This document shows positions 37,226 through 49,960 of a stretch of DNA of 64,000 nucleotides, piece by piece (position 1 is the stretch's first letter; every line of letters begins with the position of its first letter). This DNA is from Polytrichum commune (taxonomy: Eukaryota > Streptophyta > Polytrichopsida > Polytrichales > Polytrichaceae). Below the pieces are notes generated by a model. It saw only the letters and a list, made by a program, of their open reading frames with translations, was not told the DNA's origin and did no database searches. The translations under genes and the position numbers were made by a program. The stretch is taken from the NCBI GenBank assembly GCA_950295325.1, contig OX485807.1, forward strand, positions 30,661,666 through 30,725,665, in the 5' to 3' direction.

Positions 37226-37998
37226 TGTCATGCACCTCTCTATGAGGAGTGTCCACAACACCATGGGCATAGGGGGACCTTGTAATGACAACCGAAACTT
37301 GTGGTACCATAAGTGAGAGGGCCTAAATGATTCTAGTGTGGGTGAGGGTCCCGGGTGTGAAGAATGTCTTCCACTTACAGAGACTATGGGTCACAAGGAT
37401 AAGGCCATCATCATTGGATAGCTTATGGCATATGGATTCTAGAATGCTTTAGACCTACCAAATCAAAGGTGTGAGCTAAGAGATATGGCAATTTTAGTGG
37501 GACGTTGGCTAGGGACATCATCCAACAATCAAGAGGGCGTTGTGGTGGAACAGTAGTGACCCGGGAATGGTGTCTAAAACTTCCGATGTTAGTTATAACT
37601 CCTACAGTACTTGCTTAAATGGAACAATTGAGGAGTCTATTGGCATTTACGCAAACAATAAATGTTGAATAACTAGCTGCTGGGTAGAATCAAAGATCAG
37701 ACAACAACATTATGGAGGTTTGAAGTTGTTGGGGGCTCCAACCCCAACGGCAAAGGAAAAACGTCTACCTAGTCCCAACTCTAGAGAGAGAGACAAAAGG
37801 TTACTTGACAGTGGGATAGGGGCCATGTGCAAAGTTTGGAGTTGAGCTTTGGAGTCCAACCCAAACCCTCACACATGCATTTGGGATGGGGAGCTAACCA
37901 TGCGCATGTGCAGGATGTGCAGGGTTAACACTCGTGACACTTGTTGGAGTTGTGAAATGGTGAAGATAAGTTCAAGGGAGCTAGCAAGGGTTGTGACA
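37226..37998. mobile_element. Solo LTR-like repeat, copy B (internal deletion)
   Basis: It belongs to the family of 32712-33686 but is 773 bp. About 200 bp present in the other copies is missing near 37850. It runs from TGTCATGCACC to GGTTGTGACA, with imperfect flanks CACCA and CACCC. Confidence 0.7.
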
Positions 37999-39337
37999 CA
38001 CCCCAAGGTTATATTTATGACTCAAATGGTAACATGACCATGGGGATATTGCCACGTGAACCCATTTCAAGCGAGTTGACGACTTGCGATATGAAACACA
38101 TGTTAGATGTTTGAAGTTTTGAGGTCAATCAAAAATGGTGGGAGAATGTTGCCCAAGAGGTGTTGTTCAACAACAAAGATGTCCATGCCAAGTTGAATGA
38201 TTGGAAAGACATCAACAACCTTATGGACATTCAGGACAGAGCCAATAGCTCTAGCTTGCAAGGCATATTATGTTATCCCCAATTATTGGGGTTGACCATT
38301 AGAAACCGTATGCACATTCATTCCCAAGCAGCTAGGGAGATAAAAGTATTGAAGTTGTGGTCCTTCAATGAAAGTAGGCACGAGGCAAGACACCAAACCC
38401 TTCGGAGCACAAAATTTGAACAATACAAGCTCGAGTGGGAGTCTACCCATACCATTGGATACGAATTCCAAATCCATTTAGATTTTTGCACAAATAATAC
38501 CCATATGATTTAGGGCTATGATGCACTTTCTTTGATTCAATTGTACATAATGTGGGAGTTGCATTTTTGCATAATTTATAAGTAAATTTGTGCTTACTAT
38601 TACTTTTCATATTAATGTCACTTTGTTGCCCCTCGCTATGATTGGCTCTAGAGTTGGGTCTTGCAAGCATGTAATGAATTCATGGACTTCAACTTCAAAT
38701 GCATGGGCATTAGATGAGGAAGTGTTATAGTAATGGGCCTCGAGTTTGGAGGATTTAGAGTGATTGCCCAACCTTCAAAAAAACATGCTCGACTATATTT
38801 TCTTCTCATCCTTTGTGGCATGTTACGTGCCACGCATAAAATCGAGACAAGAAGATTATTGTCCAAATATTTGGTGCCAAATATGTGGCACACCCTACCA
38901 AACCAATGAACGAGGAGAACCAACCATTAGTTTTAGATGAACCAGTCGAGTTTAAGAAATTTAGATTTCCCACCCTTTACATTTCCCACCTTTGCATTTC
39001 CTCCTCTAACGAGATCTACTCATAAGATTCTCGGTTGTTGAGGCCCATGGGCGGAACTCACCATGATTTTATATGGCCCTCCATGTGTGTGGTGGGGGTT
39101 AGGGTTTAACGATGGACCAAATGGGTTAGGGTTAGGGTTGCCGCAATGACTTCTATTTTGCATTCTAACAATTGTGTAATGATTTTTTTTCATGGATTAT
39201 TGAAATTTGGGAGAAAAGTTGCTTAGTAAGTGATAGTAATTGCAACATTGTTAAATACGTTAGTAAATTCCGTACTACACTAATCATCCCAATGAGTGTG
39301 TGTTACCATTCGAAGCTACATAGTGCAATAACTTCTT
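37999..39337. other. Mostly unassigned; one 117-codon frame
   Basis: The frame at 38160-38513 (+) has an ordinary protein-like composition but no family that I recognise, and no promoter or splice context. GGGTTAGGGTTAGGG near 39123-39139 is a short telomere-like stretch. Confidence 0.3.
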
Positions 39338-40108
39338 ACTCACGTATTAACGTTTTACTAACAAACGTTCAATAACTTGTTTGGACATTATAAAACATAA
39401 ATGATTGTTGCTTGGTAAAATATCATATTCTCATTAGATAGTTCGAGCATTGCGTAACTCAAAATAATAACACACACTGCTTGGGATAATCAATGTAGGA
39501 AAAAGCAGGCAGTGATTGTAGTCGCACCCACACCGGTGGCAGTGACCGGAGTTGGATAGTGCACTAGCCACACCCACTCAGTAAGTGTGGGTGGGCTAGT
39601 ACTCACGAATTAACGTTTTATTAACAAATGTTCAATAACTTGTTTGGACATTATAAAACATAAATGATTGTTGCTTGGTACAATATCACATTCTCATTAG
39701 ATAGTTCGAGCATTGCGTAACTCAAAATAATAACACACACTAATTGGGATAATCAGTGTAGGAAAAAGCAAGCAGCGATTGTAATCGCACCCACACCGGT
39801 GCCAGTGACCGGAGCTGGATAGTAACAAACTATCCAGTAAGTGTGGGTGGGCTACTACTAACGAATCAACGTTTTACTAACAAAAGCTCAATAAGTTGTT
39901 TGGACATCATAAAACATAAACGACTGTTGCTTGGTACAATATCACATTCTCATTAGATAGTTCGAGCATTGCGTAACTCAGAATAATAACACACACTAAT
40001 TGGGATAATCAGTGTAGGAAAAAGCAGGCAGTGGTTGTAATCGCACCCACAGCGGTGGCAGTGAGCGGAGGTGGATAGTTCAGTTCAGTAAGCTTAAGTG
40101 TGGGTGGG
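39338..40108. repeat. Satellite-like tandem repeat, three units of about 257 bp
   Basis: Units start near 39341, 39604 and 39860, 263 and 256 bp apart, and are highly similar. Each holds TTCGAGCATTGCGTAACTCA, GGAAAAAGCA and a CCGGTG...GACCGGAG box, and ends in AAGTGTGGGTGGG. Unit 1 has a perfect 7-bp stem (AACGTTT-TACTAAC-AAACGTT at 39349-39369) and an imperfect hairpin CTAGCCACACCCACT/AGTGTGGGTGGGCTAG near 39564-39599. It has no ORF. Confidence 0.9.
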
Positions 40109-40474
40109 GCATGAATGTAAGTTATCGAAGGTGGTCGCTGCTGTGTTGGGCACGGGTGGGGTCCTCAAATCCTGGTGGATCTGGAAAGCCTCCAATTGAG
40201 AAGGCCCGTCTGTCCTGCCTCAGGTTGGTGCTGGTGCTGGTGCTGCATGCTTGTCAGCAGATTCAGTGAATTCTCTCGCCCACATGCCTTGCCTGCACCC
40301 AAACCTCTCACATGCAGACATGAAGTGCCACACCATCTGAGCGAGAGGGAAATTATTGCATATGAGTGAGCGTACCTCTCCTTCCTTCATTCATTCACCC
40401 AATGCCCACACTTTCCACTTTCCATTCTTTACATTTCGTATTGAAATTGGCTTCAAAGCTAGTTTTTCACATGA

Positions 40475-40812
40475 ACTACACTAAATTTGATATTCAGTGT
40501 TTGATACACTAAATACGAACGCATACACTAAATATCACTAACCATATGAAAGTAAGTGACATCAAATGTAAACTCAAACACTAAATATCAACTATGGTAA
40601 TATGTGGAAGTTACATGCACGAATTTAGTGCTAGTAAGGATATGTAAAAAAAATTAACAATGATAAAAGGAGAAGGGAGGTAGCAGTAGGGAAAGTGGCA
40701 GTGCATTTATGTCTAACACTAATTATCAAAGGAATAAAAATTAGTGTTGAGTAGGATAGGGTGATAACAACACTAAATATAATCAAACACTAAATATCAT
40801 ATTTAGTGTAGT
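40475..40812. mobile_element. MITE with palindromic 31-bp inverted ends
   Basis: The left end (40475-40505, starting ACTACACTAAATTTGATATT) and the inverted right end (40782-40812) agree at 29 of 31 positions. The right end contains a perfect palindrome at 40787-40809: two 11-bp arms ACACTAAATAT / ATATTTAGTGT around one C. The word ACACTAAAT recurs inside. No ORF and no convincing target duplication are seen. Confidence 0.75.
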
Positions 40813-41176
40813 CGAGTTTCAGAAATTACCAGTTCAAGTTTCATGACTTCGGGAAAATTACCCCATCATTTTAGAGGAATCTATGCCTCAACCTGAATAA
40901 GCAGTGTGTTTTGGGGGATAAAGGAAAACCGAAAGGTTGCAACATGTAACCGGTTGGACTTGGAAACATTACGATTTGGACTGATAATGCCCAAAAACCT
41001 CTCTGGACACTCATTCAAAGCTCCTGCACCAGTCTAGTGGCGAGGCACAAACCTGCACGATATGTGGCTCTATGATGTATCATTATTTCATCCAACAAAA
41101 ACGGTATGGAAGGTCCCGGAGATTATCTTTCTTGGTTGATTTGCCATTGAAATTGGCTTCAAAGATCCTGCTTCCT

Positions 41177-41351
41177 TGACATTATTATGCAATGTGTGTT
41201 CGTTCATGTGGGCCTTGAGAATATAACCATGGGGTGCCCCAACTTGGTATAGATTCAAACTCAATATGAGTCTCCTTGCACTAGGTTGGGACATCCCATG
41301 GTTATATTCTCGGGGCCCACACGAACGAACGCACATTGTTTAATAATGTCA
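41177..41351. mobile_element. Fold-back element with about 70-bp arms
   Basis: The left arm (41177-41248, starting TGACATTATTATGCAATGTG) is almost the reverse complement of the right arm (41283-41351). The loop is about 34 bases. A shared AGGCACAAACCTGCAC flanks it at 41043 and 41365. The hairpin fits a fold-back MITE. Confidence 0.8.
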
Positions 41352-41921
41352 TGTCAGTCTTGCAAGGCACAAACCTGCACATTATGTGGTTCTTTTGTGG
41401 GCATTTCCTATAACATTATTAAGTAAAATGAATATGCTGTCCTTTCTATTCGTGGAGAACGCGTACATGAATCAATGTAGATGAACGTCGTGGAGAGGAC
41501 AAGAGCTTTGAATTCACTCCACCTTCCAAGGAGACTTGTGGATACGCTTCCCCATTGCATCATTTCTATGAGACTCAGGTTGAGCACTATAGATGCTAGG
41601 AATAATGAGAGTAAGATTCGAGCACAAACCATGGGATATGCGGAGCCTCACATAGCAAGCTTTACTTGTTGAGTAATGTTATGGGCCAAACTCCATAGAC
41701 ATGTTTGGACCATTAGATTTGTTCAAGAATTGTCTCCCTCAGGTCAGCAATTGCAAATCACAAAGATTTTCATTTCAAGTTTCAAAACCAAAGTCGATTT
41801 GTAAAAGTTGTGAAAGTCCAAAGTGAAGATTCTTTATTTTTTTTAAAGATCACGTAGCCCTCATACTCATATTCATAATGGAACTTTGAATAATTCTAAG
41901 TAGTCTATGCCAATAGCCTAA

Positions 41922-42050
41922 TGCCACCATAACACGTGTGTTCTTTTGGAGTCCATCCTTAACCGCAAGCCTTCACATATAGCAATCAAATATACATGGA
42001 TAATTAAGAAGAGTGACCACATAAAGGCCCACATGCCTTAGAGTGCATGT
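41922..42050 (+). repeat. Dispersed repeat family, copy 2
   Basis: It shares TAACACGTGT, ATTAAGAAGAGTGACCACAT and AAGGCCCACATGCCTTAGA with copies at 14862 and 53548. Confidence 0.5.
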
Positions 42051-45000
42051 TTTAGGTATTCTAGTTTCATCGGCCCATTATTCTTGCTACAATGGGATTT
42101 GATTCCTCGTCTAGGGTTGGCCCATGAGGAGGTTAAGCCTTAAAATTTCGAGGGGCCTTTTCTAGTGCTTCTCAATAGGTTGTGTTAAAAGTGGATCAAT
42201 ACAACATATCACATGCATTTGAATATTTGTTTGAGGTTCGTACTAATCGTCACTTATCCCATATAAACACACCCCGGTCCTTTGAGGGTCAACAATCTCA
42301 CTTGGATATGGTATCACTTTTACATGAAGGTTTAGGCTTAATTGTGTTAGCATATTTAGGATAAGCAAAAATCCAAGTAAGTTACGTTTAGCTTTTATGC
42401 ATATGATCCAACCCAAGAATCTTGTTGCAATGACTTTTGTTGTGTAGGGTAACCTACCATCATAATATTTCTCAACAATAGTTGGGGGTTCTCTTTTCTA
42501 AATACAAGAGCTACCTAAGTTGAGCAATCAAAGTCCCCCAACCGATTACTTCCCCCACCACATCATGCTATATGCTACTTGTGAGAGTCCTCAAAAGAAT
42601 AACTCTCTCCACCTTATAACATGCCTACCAAATAGTTTTTTCACCTAGCTACCCTAGGGGGTGCTGCTCTCGGCCTTCTATCAATAAGTAACCAGCAAGA
42701 GGAAGGTGAAGAATGGTCACATTGATGTCACAATGGCGTGCGGAATTGTTGCATGGCTAAAGGAGATGAAATTGGAATGGGCAAAATATGCCCAACATTG
42801 TCAGACCAAGAAGTGGCAAAGATGAAGGCAATGATTCATGATAGTAGAATGGCAGATGAAGAGAGTGGGAATATTGATGTGCCTTTTGTTCCTCAACAAA
42901 GGCAAGCGCCAAAGCGTGCAACTCCCATTCACTGCTTGATGCATGATAGGATTGAATCATGCTTCAAATATTCTGAAAGGGAAATCCAACAACTATGGAA
43001 TGATGGAAGGCGGCCAAATAAACACACACTCCTAGTGGAGGTCCAATTTGGCAAGGTTATGAAGTGCATGAGGTAGAGGAAATGTTGATGTTGACCAAGC
43101 ATGTCCTAATATGTGCTAAATACTCTACATGTATTGCTTCCAAGTATCTTGAAGAAGCAGTTGGAGATTGTTGAGGTCACCTTCAACCCTCAACCTTAGA
43201 TGGTTTAAAAAATTTGATAGCCTTAGGATTATGGACATCCAAGAGGCATAATAGTTATAACCGTGTAGGTAAGCTCTAATTTTCAAGTGTCATAAATAGA
43301 TTAATAAGAATAATAGTTATTACATGATATGTAGATTTTAGTTAGAGGAAAAATGATTATTTGCATGGACAAGTTTTTGGGAGATACACATTTCTCATAG
43401 CAACAAAGCTATCTTAAGATTGAATGTCAAATAATACTTGAGGTCACATTGTATCTCTCCACTTAGAGACACTCTTTTGGGGAAAAAAATTACATTTACT
43501 CCTTACTCAAGAGTATGATCTCTCCTCTCTCAAATCTTGCGAGTTGTTGGATGTCATGATACTTGAGTGGGTTGTCAATTGAAAGGAGAGTAGCTTATTT
43601 TGAGCAAACACTCAAGAGACTAGTGTGAGGGTAAGTACAAGTGCTCAAGGGTTTTGGAGAATGATTGGGACTTTGAATCAACATGATGAATTAACCTCAA
43701 TATATGATCTAGTTTGAGAGATGAAATGGTCAAATTTTAATAATAATAATAATAATTATTATTATTATTATCATCATCATAATAATAATAATAGTAATAG
43801 TTTGATTTTCTTCTTCTTCCTTTCATGTTGAAACTCCTCAAAAGGGAGTAATAACAAATGAATGTCTCTTATTATAAAATAAAAAATATACTCACTTTAA
43901 ATTGAAATGCTTTGCAAAAGTAAGATTACTCAAAGACATAACATAGGTTTTTCTTCATCTTTGAGTTACAAGTGAGACTATTGTGGTGATGTTTGACTAA
44001 GCATTGTGGAAGTTATTATAGTGATTATTATGTCAATTTAGTTAAACTTGTCATAAACTTTGTCAATATATATACACGCACACACATAAGTATCATACAT
44101 ATATACTAAGTGGTAACACATGAGCTAAAAGAAGAAAGACACAAGAACATGCATCTTCTATCACTTAAGACATTAACATTCAATTCTCACTACTACTATA
44201 ACTTATCAAGGAAGTGATTTGGTATTATGCAAGCTAAAATACTCTTATAATAAAGTTAAGGACGACTTTGTGAATTGATGAGAGTACCTATATGATTGAA
44301 TTGACATTGTAAGACTTACATCAAGGAACTTCACTGGAACCTCAAAGAGTTCTTTAGTCGTTAATATTAAGGATATTGATTAAAAAAATTCTTAATATGG
44401 TATGAATGGAATTTAAGAATATTAATACACCTCCAAAAGCTCACTTCATCTTAGTTGTTTCTCAAAATCAATGAGTCTTAGTTACATTGAGAGTGAAGAT
44501 CATTAGGATTGAAATTCCTTAACTCAACCCATTTATATTCAAATTATAGGAAGAAGAGAGGTTGACAAGTTATTGAAGGGGTTAACTGAGGACATTAAAG
44601 ATGCACTGTAGTTCTCAAGCGAATATAAATTAACATGATGTTCCACCAAGAGTCTTTCCAGCTCATTGCGAAGAAATGGCCCACAAAGTTCATCAACCAT
44701 GATCTCCTAGGTGCCTAAAGACTTCTTGCAAAATTTGCTCAAATTGCGGCATGATATAGTAGGAACTAGTAAGACCCCATAAGACTTGCTTCAAGAATAG
44801 CTTGTTGTGGCATTTTTGTGGCATGATATAACGAAACTATACAAAGAACCATGTGGGAGGAAGCCTCAATGTAATTGAAACCAAGGATGGTGGAAAATAG
44901 TAGGGAATAGATAAGGTTGACTTAGGTAAGAGAATATACATGATGAGCTATTCCTTTAATAGTTTATGAATATGAATTAAAACCTATGAAAATACCACAA

Positions 45001-46560
45001 TGACATCATTAATTTAATACGTGAATGCATAAAATACATGTGTCTCCATCAAATAGTGTCATGCATAATGTTCAATAACCAAACGTCGATGTCAATGTTT
45101 TGCAACATCTTTCCTTTGTGTGGATACTCTCATCTCTTTAGACCATCATTCTTCAACAAGTAATTATTGATTCTGACATACCATCTTTGCGCTAAGTTTT
45201 TTTTCATGTAGCCTTGACTTAGAACCCTTGAATTAACACCAATCAAATTGCCTAGAACATTGAAACTCTAGGCATTTTATGAGACAATCATACTTGGAAA
45301 CACATTCCTAGCACTTATATCATCTATAGAATGACAACCTATCACCCCTTCCCAGCCTCCTCTTAAGTTTTTTCACTACCTCATAAGCTACCTCATATTT
45401 CTTAGATTCAACCACTACATGTGCAAAACATCCCTGAGGATAGGATGTTGGAGGACCTTCTATAATGTGAGCCTATGATATTCTACTCCATTTTTTTTTG
45501 CAGAAAGTTCATGCAAAATTGGAGCAACTTTTCAAGCTAATCTAGAAGTAGACCTTTGTATGTCACTACTTTCAAACAATCTATCCAATCTATTTTCATT
45601 TGCATATTATAACCTTTGCTTCCTTAATGCTCTACATTTTCCTATCTTTCTCTTTGTTTGTTCCTATTTTCTATAGCAAAAGCTAACATCCTCCTAGTTA
45701 CTTCACATGTCCTCTCTAGATTTTGTTTATTTGCCATCATGCATTTCAATCAAGCCATAACCAATGAAGTTTTGAATCAATATTCAATGCTTGAACAATT
45801 CAAATGAATAAAATCCCAACAAAAACAATGAAAGAAATCCTACTCCATTGCATGTGATTTGCAACCAACATAAGGGCAACAACAATGAATGCCAAAAGAG
45901 TCTTGGGAACAATTTTGAATCCTTAAAGAGCAAGATCTTGGAAAGGCAGATGTTACTAAAGGATCAGAGCCGTCAATCTTGCCAATGACTTCTAATATCC
46001 TAAGGTTTGCACCATCAATCTTAATCAACATGAGATAATAGAACAAGAGCCGTCAATCTAAAGTTGATGGCAAGTTTGGAAAGTTGGATCATTAACCCTT
46101 CAACTGATGATGCTCATTGTTGAACATAGCCAATGAAGATTGACGGTTGATAGGAAAAGGCGCCAAAATAAAAACATTAGGCCAATGGTCATGACATGTG
46201 TCAAGGTCTATATGACTGGAAATCTTGACATCTAGCTTGGATCCTATTTTGACCCCACTATATTACATAATTTTTAATTTTCCTATCATAAGACATTGCC
46301 TAATGTGGTTTTGCACACATGTATGTTTCTAATTTGCTTTAAAACATCATTAATAATGTAGTGACTTACATGGCCAGAAAAGTCTTGGCCATTCTACTAC
46401 TCGCCATCTCTATCTTACCAAATCATATAAAGCACATGGGCACACAGATAGTAACCTTTGGTGCGCTATGTAAACATTTGTAATTTGATCGTTTACATTT
46501 TGTAGCCCCCAGGTCCACCAAATGTGGATCCCCAAGAAGGCCCGCTAACACCATAAGAAA
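42051..46560. other. AT-rich; one 112-codon frame and an AAT/ATT tract
   Basis: The frame at 42738-43076 (+) is protein-like (contains APKRATPIHCLMHDRIESC), but I do not recognise it. An AAT/ATT/ATC microsatellite lies at 43738-43800. The minus strand near 45370-45480 has a protein-like patch (HVVVESKKYEVAYEVVKKLK) between stops. AGAGCCGTCAATCT occurs at about 45967 and 46047 and, inverted, near 46137. Confidence 0.3.
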
Positions 46561-46563
46561 CAA

Positions 46564-47480
46564 GTGGGCGTGCATACTCCAACAAGTTTTACGCCAAATT
46601 TGCCTCACTTGCTGTGCAAAGCCTTCCCCTGCTACCAATCAAATTTGCCAAAATTAGGTATGTTAGGGTTTAGGGATGCTCATGTCAATGTGGGTGGGAT
46701 GAAGCAGAAGGCGAAAAACTTCTTGCCCAAGAACAATGTTGCAAGAGTTTCATGTACATGTCAACTGACGTGCAACAAGGGATCGGGCAAAAAAAAGTTT
46801 TGTTTTGGGTGGTTGTTGCTACGCATTATGCAAGAAACAAGCCTGCAACAGGTCCGAAGGAGCCTACGAGGAGTCTTGAAATGAAGTGGGGTGTTTTGAA
46901 GACTAGCATTGCCAAGTTTGTGGGCTACTATGAGCAAATCAAAGCCCTTGACAAAAATGAGAGAACAAACAATGACAACATGCTTGATGCCTTGCAGCTC
47001 TTTAAGCAGAAGGTGGGGAGACCATGTGCTCACAAACATTGTTAGTTGTTGCTCCGAGATCACCCACGCTTTGCTACAATCTTCAGGCCCATGGGCTCGA
47101 AGCGCAAGGCTGCAAGCACTAGGCATTGGATCTACCCGTTGACAAAGGAAGGCTAATTCTATTGAGTTGCAGCCACAACGTCAAGGCATTGAAAGCAACG
47201 TCAACCTGCACAGATTGCCAGGAGGGAAGTCAACCAAGTTAGATCACAAAGACATGAGGGTAAAGGAAACACCTTTGAGGGCGAATGCGAGGGCAACAAC
47301 CGAGTTTGCACAAACAACTCTCAAAAAGGCTGAGCAGATCACTCAACAAAATGTGTTCAGCCTCTTTATTTTGAAGGATCCTCTTATCACTTGCAAAGTA
47401 GCATGGTGATGGTTCTTTCTCCACCGTGAGCACGAGCTCAAATGTCTAGAGAAGGAGATGGCAACCGACAAATTAAGAAG
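46564..47480 (+). pseudogene. PIF/Harbinger accessory ORF (Myb/SANT-like, NAM-associated), broken
   Basis: In PIF/Harbinger elements this second protein binds DNA and helps the transposase enter the nucleus. Two overlapping frames carry the reading: 46564-46884 and 46752-47045. The second holds the domain signature (FWVVVATHYARNK, then RSLEMKWGVLKTSIAKFVGY and YEQIKAL). Further fragments at 47167-47409 are charged (VKETPLRANARATTEFAQ) like the usual C-terminal half. At least two frame changes and a stop make it inactive. Its partner transposase lies 1.2 kb away on the other strand. Confidence 0.7.
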
Positions 47481-47980
47481 TTGCTAAGGGCGAGGCTACT
47501 ATGCCGATTGTTGGTATGCGAGCGCACACGCACCAACTACCGCACCAATTGCTGCTAGTTCATCACCTCCCTTCTCGACTCCCCTTTCTCCTTCACCCCC
47601 ACTACACCCATATCTGAATGAAGGGGCTAGGGGAGGCTTAGTAGCTGAGGAAGATAAAGATGAAGACAAAGACAACAAGGGCTTTGACAACAAGGCGGCT
47701 CATCACCATCGCTACCGCAACTCTTCACCTAGCCTCTATAGGATAAGTGATAAGGAAAGTTAGGGTAGAGCAGGATAACTATGATAGGCTTGGTGGTCAC
47801 TTCGATATCTCCGCAGAGGATCAAAGTGACATACATGTAGTTTTTGAACCTGACGCTCAATTCCTTGCAGTTTTTCATGTGCAAAAACTTGAAAGCAAAA
47901 CCTTAACAGGCTTTTGCACCCTGCAACCAAGGCAATGGAGTTGCCCAAGGCATCTTTGTGTCATGACTACAGTTAGGGCT

Positions 47981-48340
47981 TGATGTCGAGGTTTAGGGTT
48001 TAGGCAAACCAACATGTCCATCTCTATTGATTTCATTTCAATTTCATTTCATTTCAGCTTGGTTTCATTTGAGTCAATGTTGAAGCTATAGTTTGATGTT
48101 GAGGTTTAGGGTTTAGGCAGTCCAACAAGTCCATCTCAACTGATTTCATTTCAATTTCATTTCAGCTTGATTTCATTTTAGTCAATGTTGAGGCTACAAG
48201 TTGATGTTGAAGTTTAGGGTTTAGGCAAACTAGTAGGTCCATCTCAACTGATTTCATTTCAATTTTATTTTAGTTTTGTTTCATTTCATTTCAGCTCGGT
48301 TTCATCTTAGTCAATGTTGAGGCTATAGGTTGAAATTGCA
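47981..48340 (+). repeat. Tandem repeat with telomere-like GGTTTAGGGTTTAGG in each unit
   Basis: Three units start at 47981, 48094 and 48202 (113, 108 and about 129 bp). Each reads TTGATGT..AGGTTTAGGGTTTAGG, CCATCTC.A.TGATTTCATTTC and GTCAATGTTGA.GCTA. The inner TTTCATTTCA words vary in number. Confidence 0.9.
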
Positions 48341-48689
48341 TTATAATTGCATGAACTACCAATGGCAACTTGAAGAAAAAAGAAAAAAAAGTTACATCTC
48401 TTTTAATTTTAATCACATTGCATAAAAATAAGCATCCCCCTTGCATGAACAATCTTGAATATTGCATGTACTATTATACAAGCATTAACATTGCACATTC
48501 ATGATTAATCTGCACAAACATTAGTGCAAGGCCAATCTGATTGCACACAAGCATTTTCCCTTATAAATGCCAATGCAATTTGATCCAAACCAAAACAATT
48601 GCATAAAGCTTCCATAAAATTCTCAATCCCAAACGTCACAATTCAAAGCATGAAGTGGATTAACCCAAACCATTGAAAAGAAATGTGTA

Positions 48690-49960
48690 TGGTTTAAAGG
48701 CATTTGACCCTAAGTCCCCATAGGTGTTGTACAAGGTCGTCATGCAAGTTTTAGTAAGTATCAGTGTCCTCAACCAAAGCAGCTTCTCATGTGAAATCCG
48801 CGAAGGTGAAACCTCTCCTCAACCCCGCAAATATGAAGATGCAACTTATGGTGTTAGAATTTCCAAGTCTCTACCACTCTCATCCTCTATAATCATATTA
48901 TGCATTATAATGGATGCAAACATAACATCTGAAATGTCGGTCGTATTCCATAACCTACAAGGTTGTGTGATCATGCTCCACCTAGCCTGGATCACTCCAA
49001 AACATCGTTCCACATCCTTGCGCACAAATTCTTGAGCTCTTGAGAAATTGCTTTCTTTTTTGTCCTCGGGGTTTTGAAGGGGATGGACGAAGTAACTCCA
49101 CTTAGGATAAATGCTGTCGGCGAGAAGGTAGTATTTTGTATACCAATTCCCATTGACCCAAAATCCAACCCTATTGGCATGGCCTTGAACCAACTTTTGT
49201 ATCAGAGGACTATAGTCCAACACATTCAAGTCGTTGTTGCCACCGGGCAGGCCAAAAAATGTATGCCAAACCCATAGACTTTGATTGCACTCTGCTTCAA
49301 AATTGATTATATAGATAGATAGATAGATAATCTTTATCTTGAAATGCCCATTGTAATGCAACTAGACATAATTTCTATTTCAAATGCACATAATCTATGG
49401 AGCGAAACATGCCTGGCCATCCCCGCTCTTGATTTATCTCCTTTTGTTTCACATTAACATCTTGGAAGGGACCCCATAAATTATACTCTATAAAGCATCA
49501 CCTCACCCTCCTGCACCATCACAACATTGTTTCCTAGGCAGTGCTTTCGGCCATCCTAGTGTGTTCTTCTTGGGCCTTTGATGAATTCCCGTATGCCAAC
49601 ATATGCATTGCAGTCGTGGCCTGCTGAAGACTACTTAACCCCAACTTGCCCACAACGTTCATTTTTTTAATGAAATAATGGTCAGGTCATGTGATTGCTT
49701 GCAATATATGCAAAAGGTCTCCTCATGTGATTAATGTGCTTGAAATCAATGTCATCAATTACGGGGTTTTCCCAGAAATAGCCCTTGAAGAGCAAACCAT
49801 TGTATATCTCAGCTAAACGCTCTTTGTCCGCCCTTCTCCCTAGACGACTCCCACCCCATTATTTTGGTTCATTGTTGCTAGAATCATTGTCATGTTGTTG
49901 GGCTAGATTCCTCATAACAAATTCCTCGTCCTCATCATCCTCTTGATTATCCCAAATGTT
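48690..49960 (-). pseudogene. PIF/Harbinger (ALP1-like) DDE transposase, broken
   Basis: This enzyme would cut and paste the element. The longest frame, 49361-48846, holds VWHTFFGLPGGNNDLNVL, GYY-like YYLADSIYPKW and RKDVERCFGVIQARW with the catalytic Glu, then ASIIMHNMIIEDE. The first catalytic Asp sits in another frame at about 49393-49395 (PGMFRSIDYVH). The N-terminal part at 49960-49680 reads GRRADKERLAEIYNGLLFKG. The Asp normally found before LWxWH appears to be Ser (QSLWVWH). Several stops and frameshifts are present. A GATA repeat lies in it at 49311-49329. Confidence 0.8.

Larger units (their letters stand above)
46564..49960. mobile_element. Dead PIF/Harbinger DNA transposon
   Basis: A plus-strand Myb/NAM-like ORF and a minus-strand DDE transposase converge towards an inner tandem repeat (47981-48340). 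This two-gene layout is known in the superfamily. Terminal inverted repeats and the 3-bp target duplication were not found by eye, so the limits are only those of the coding relics. Confidence 0.65.
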
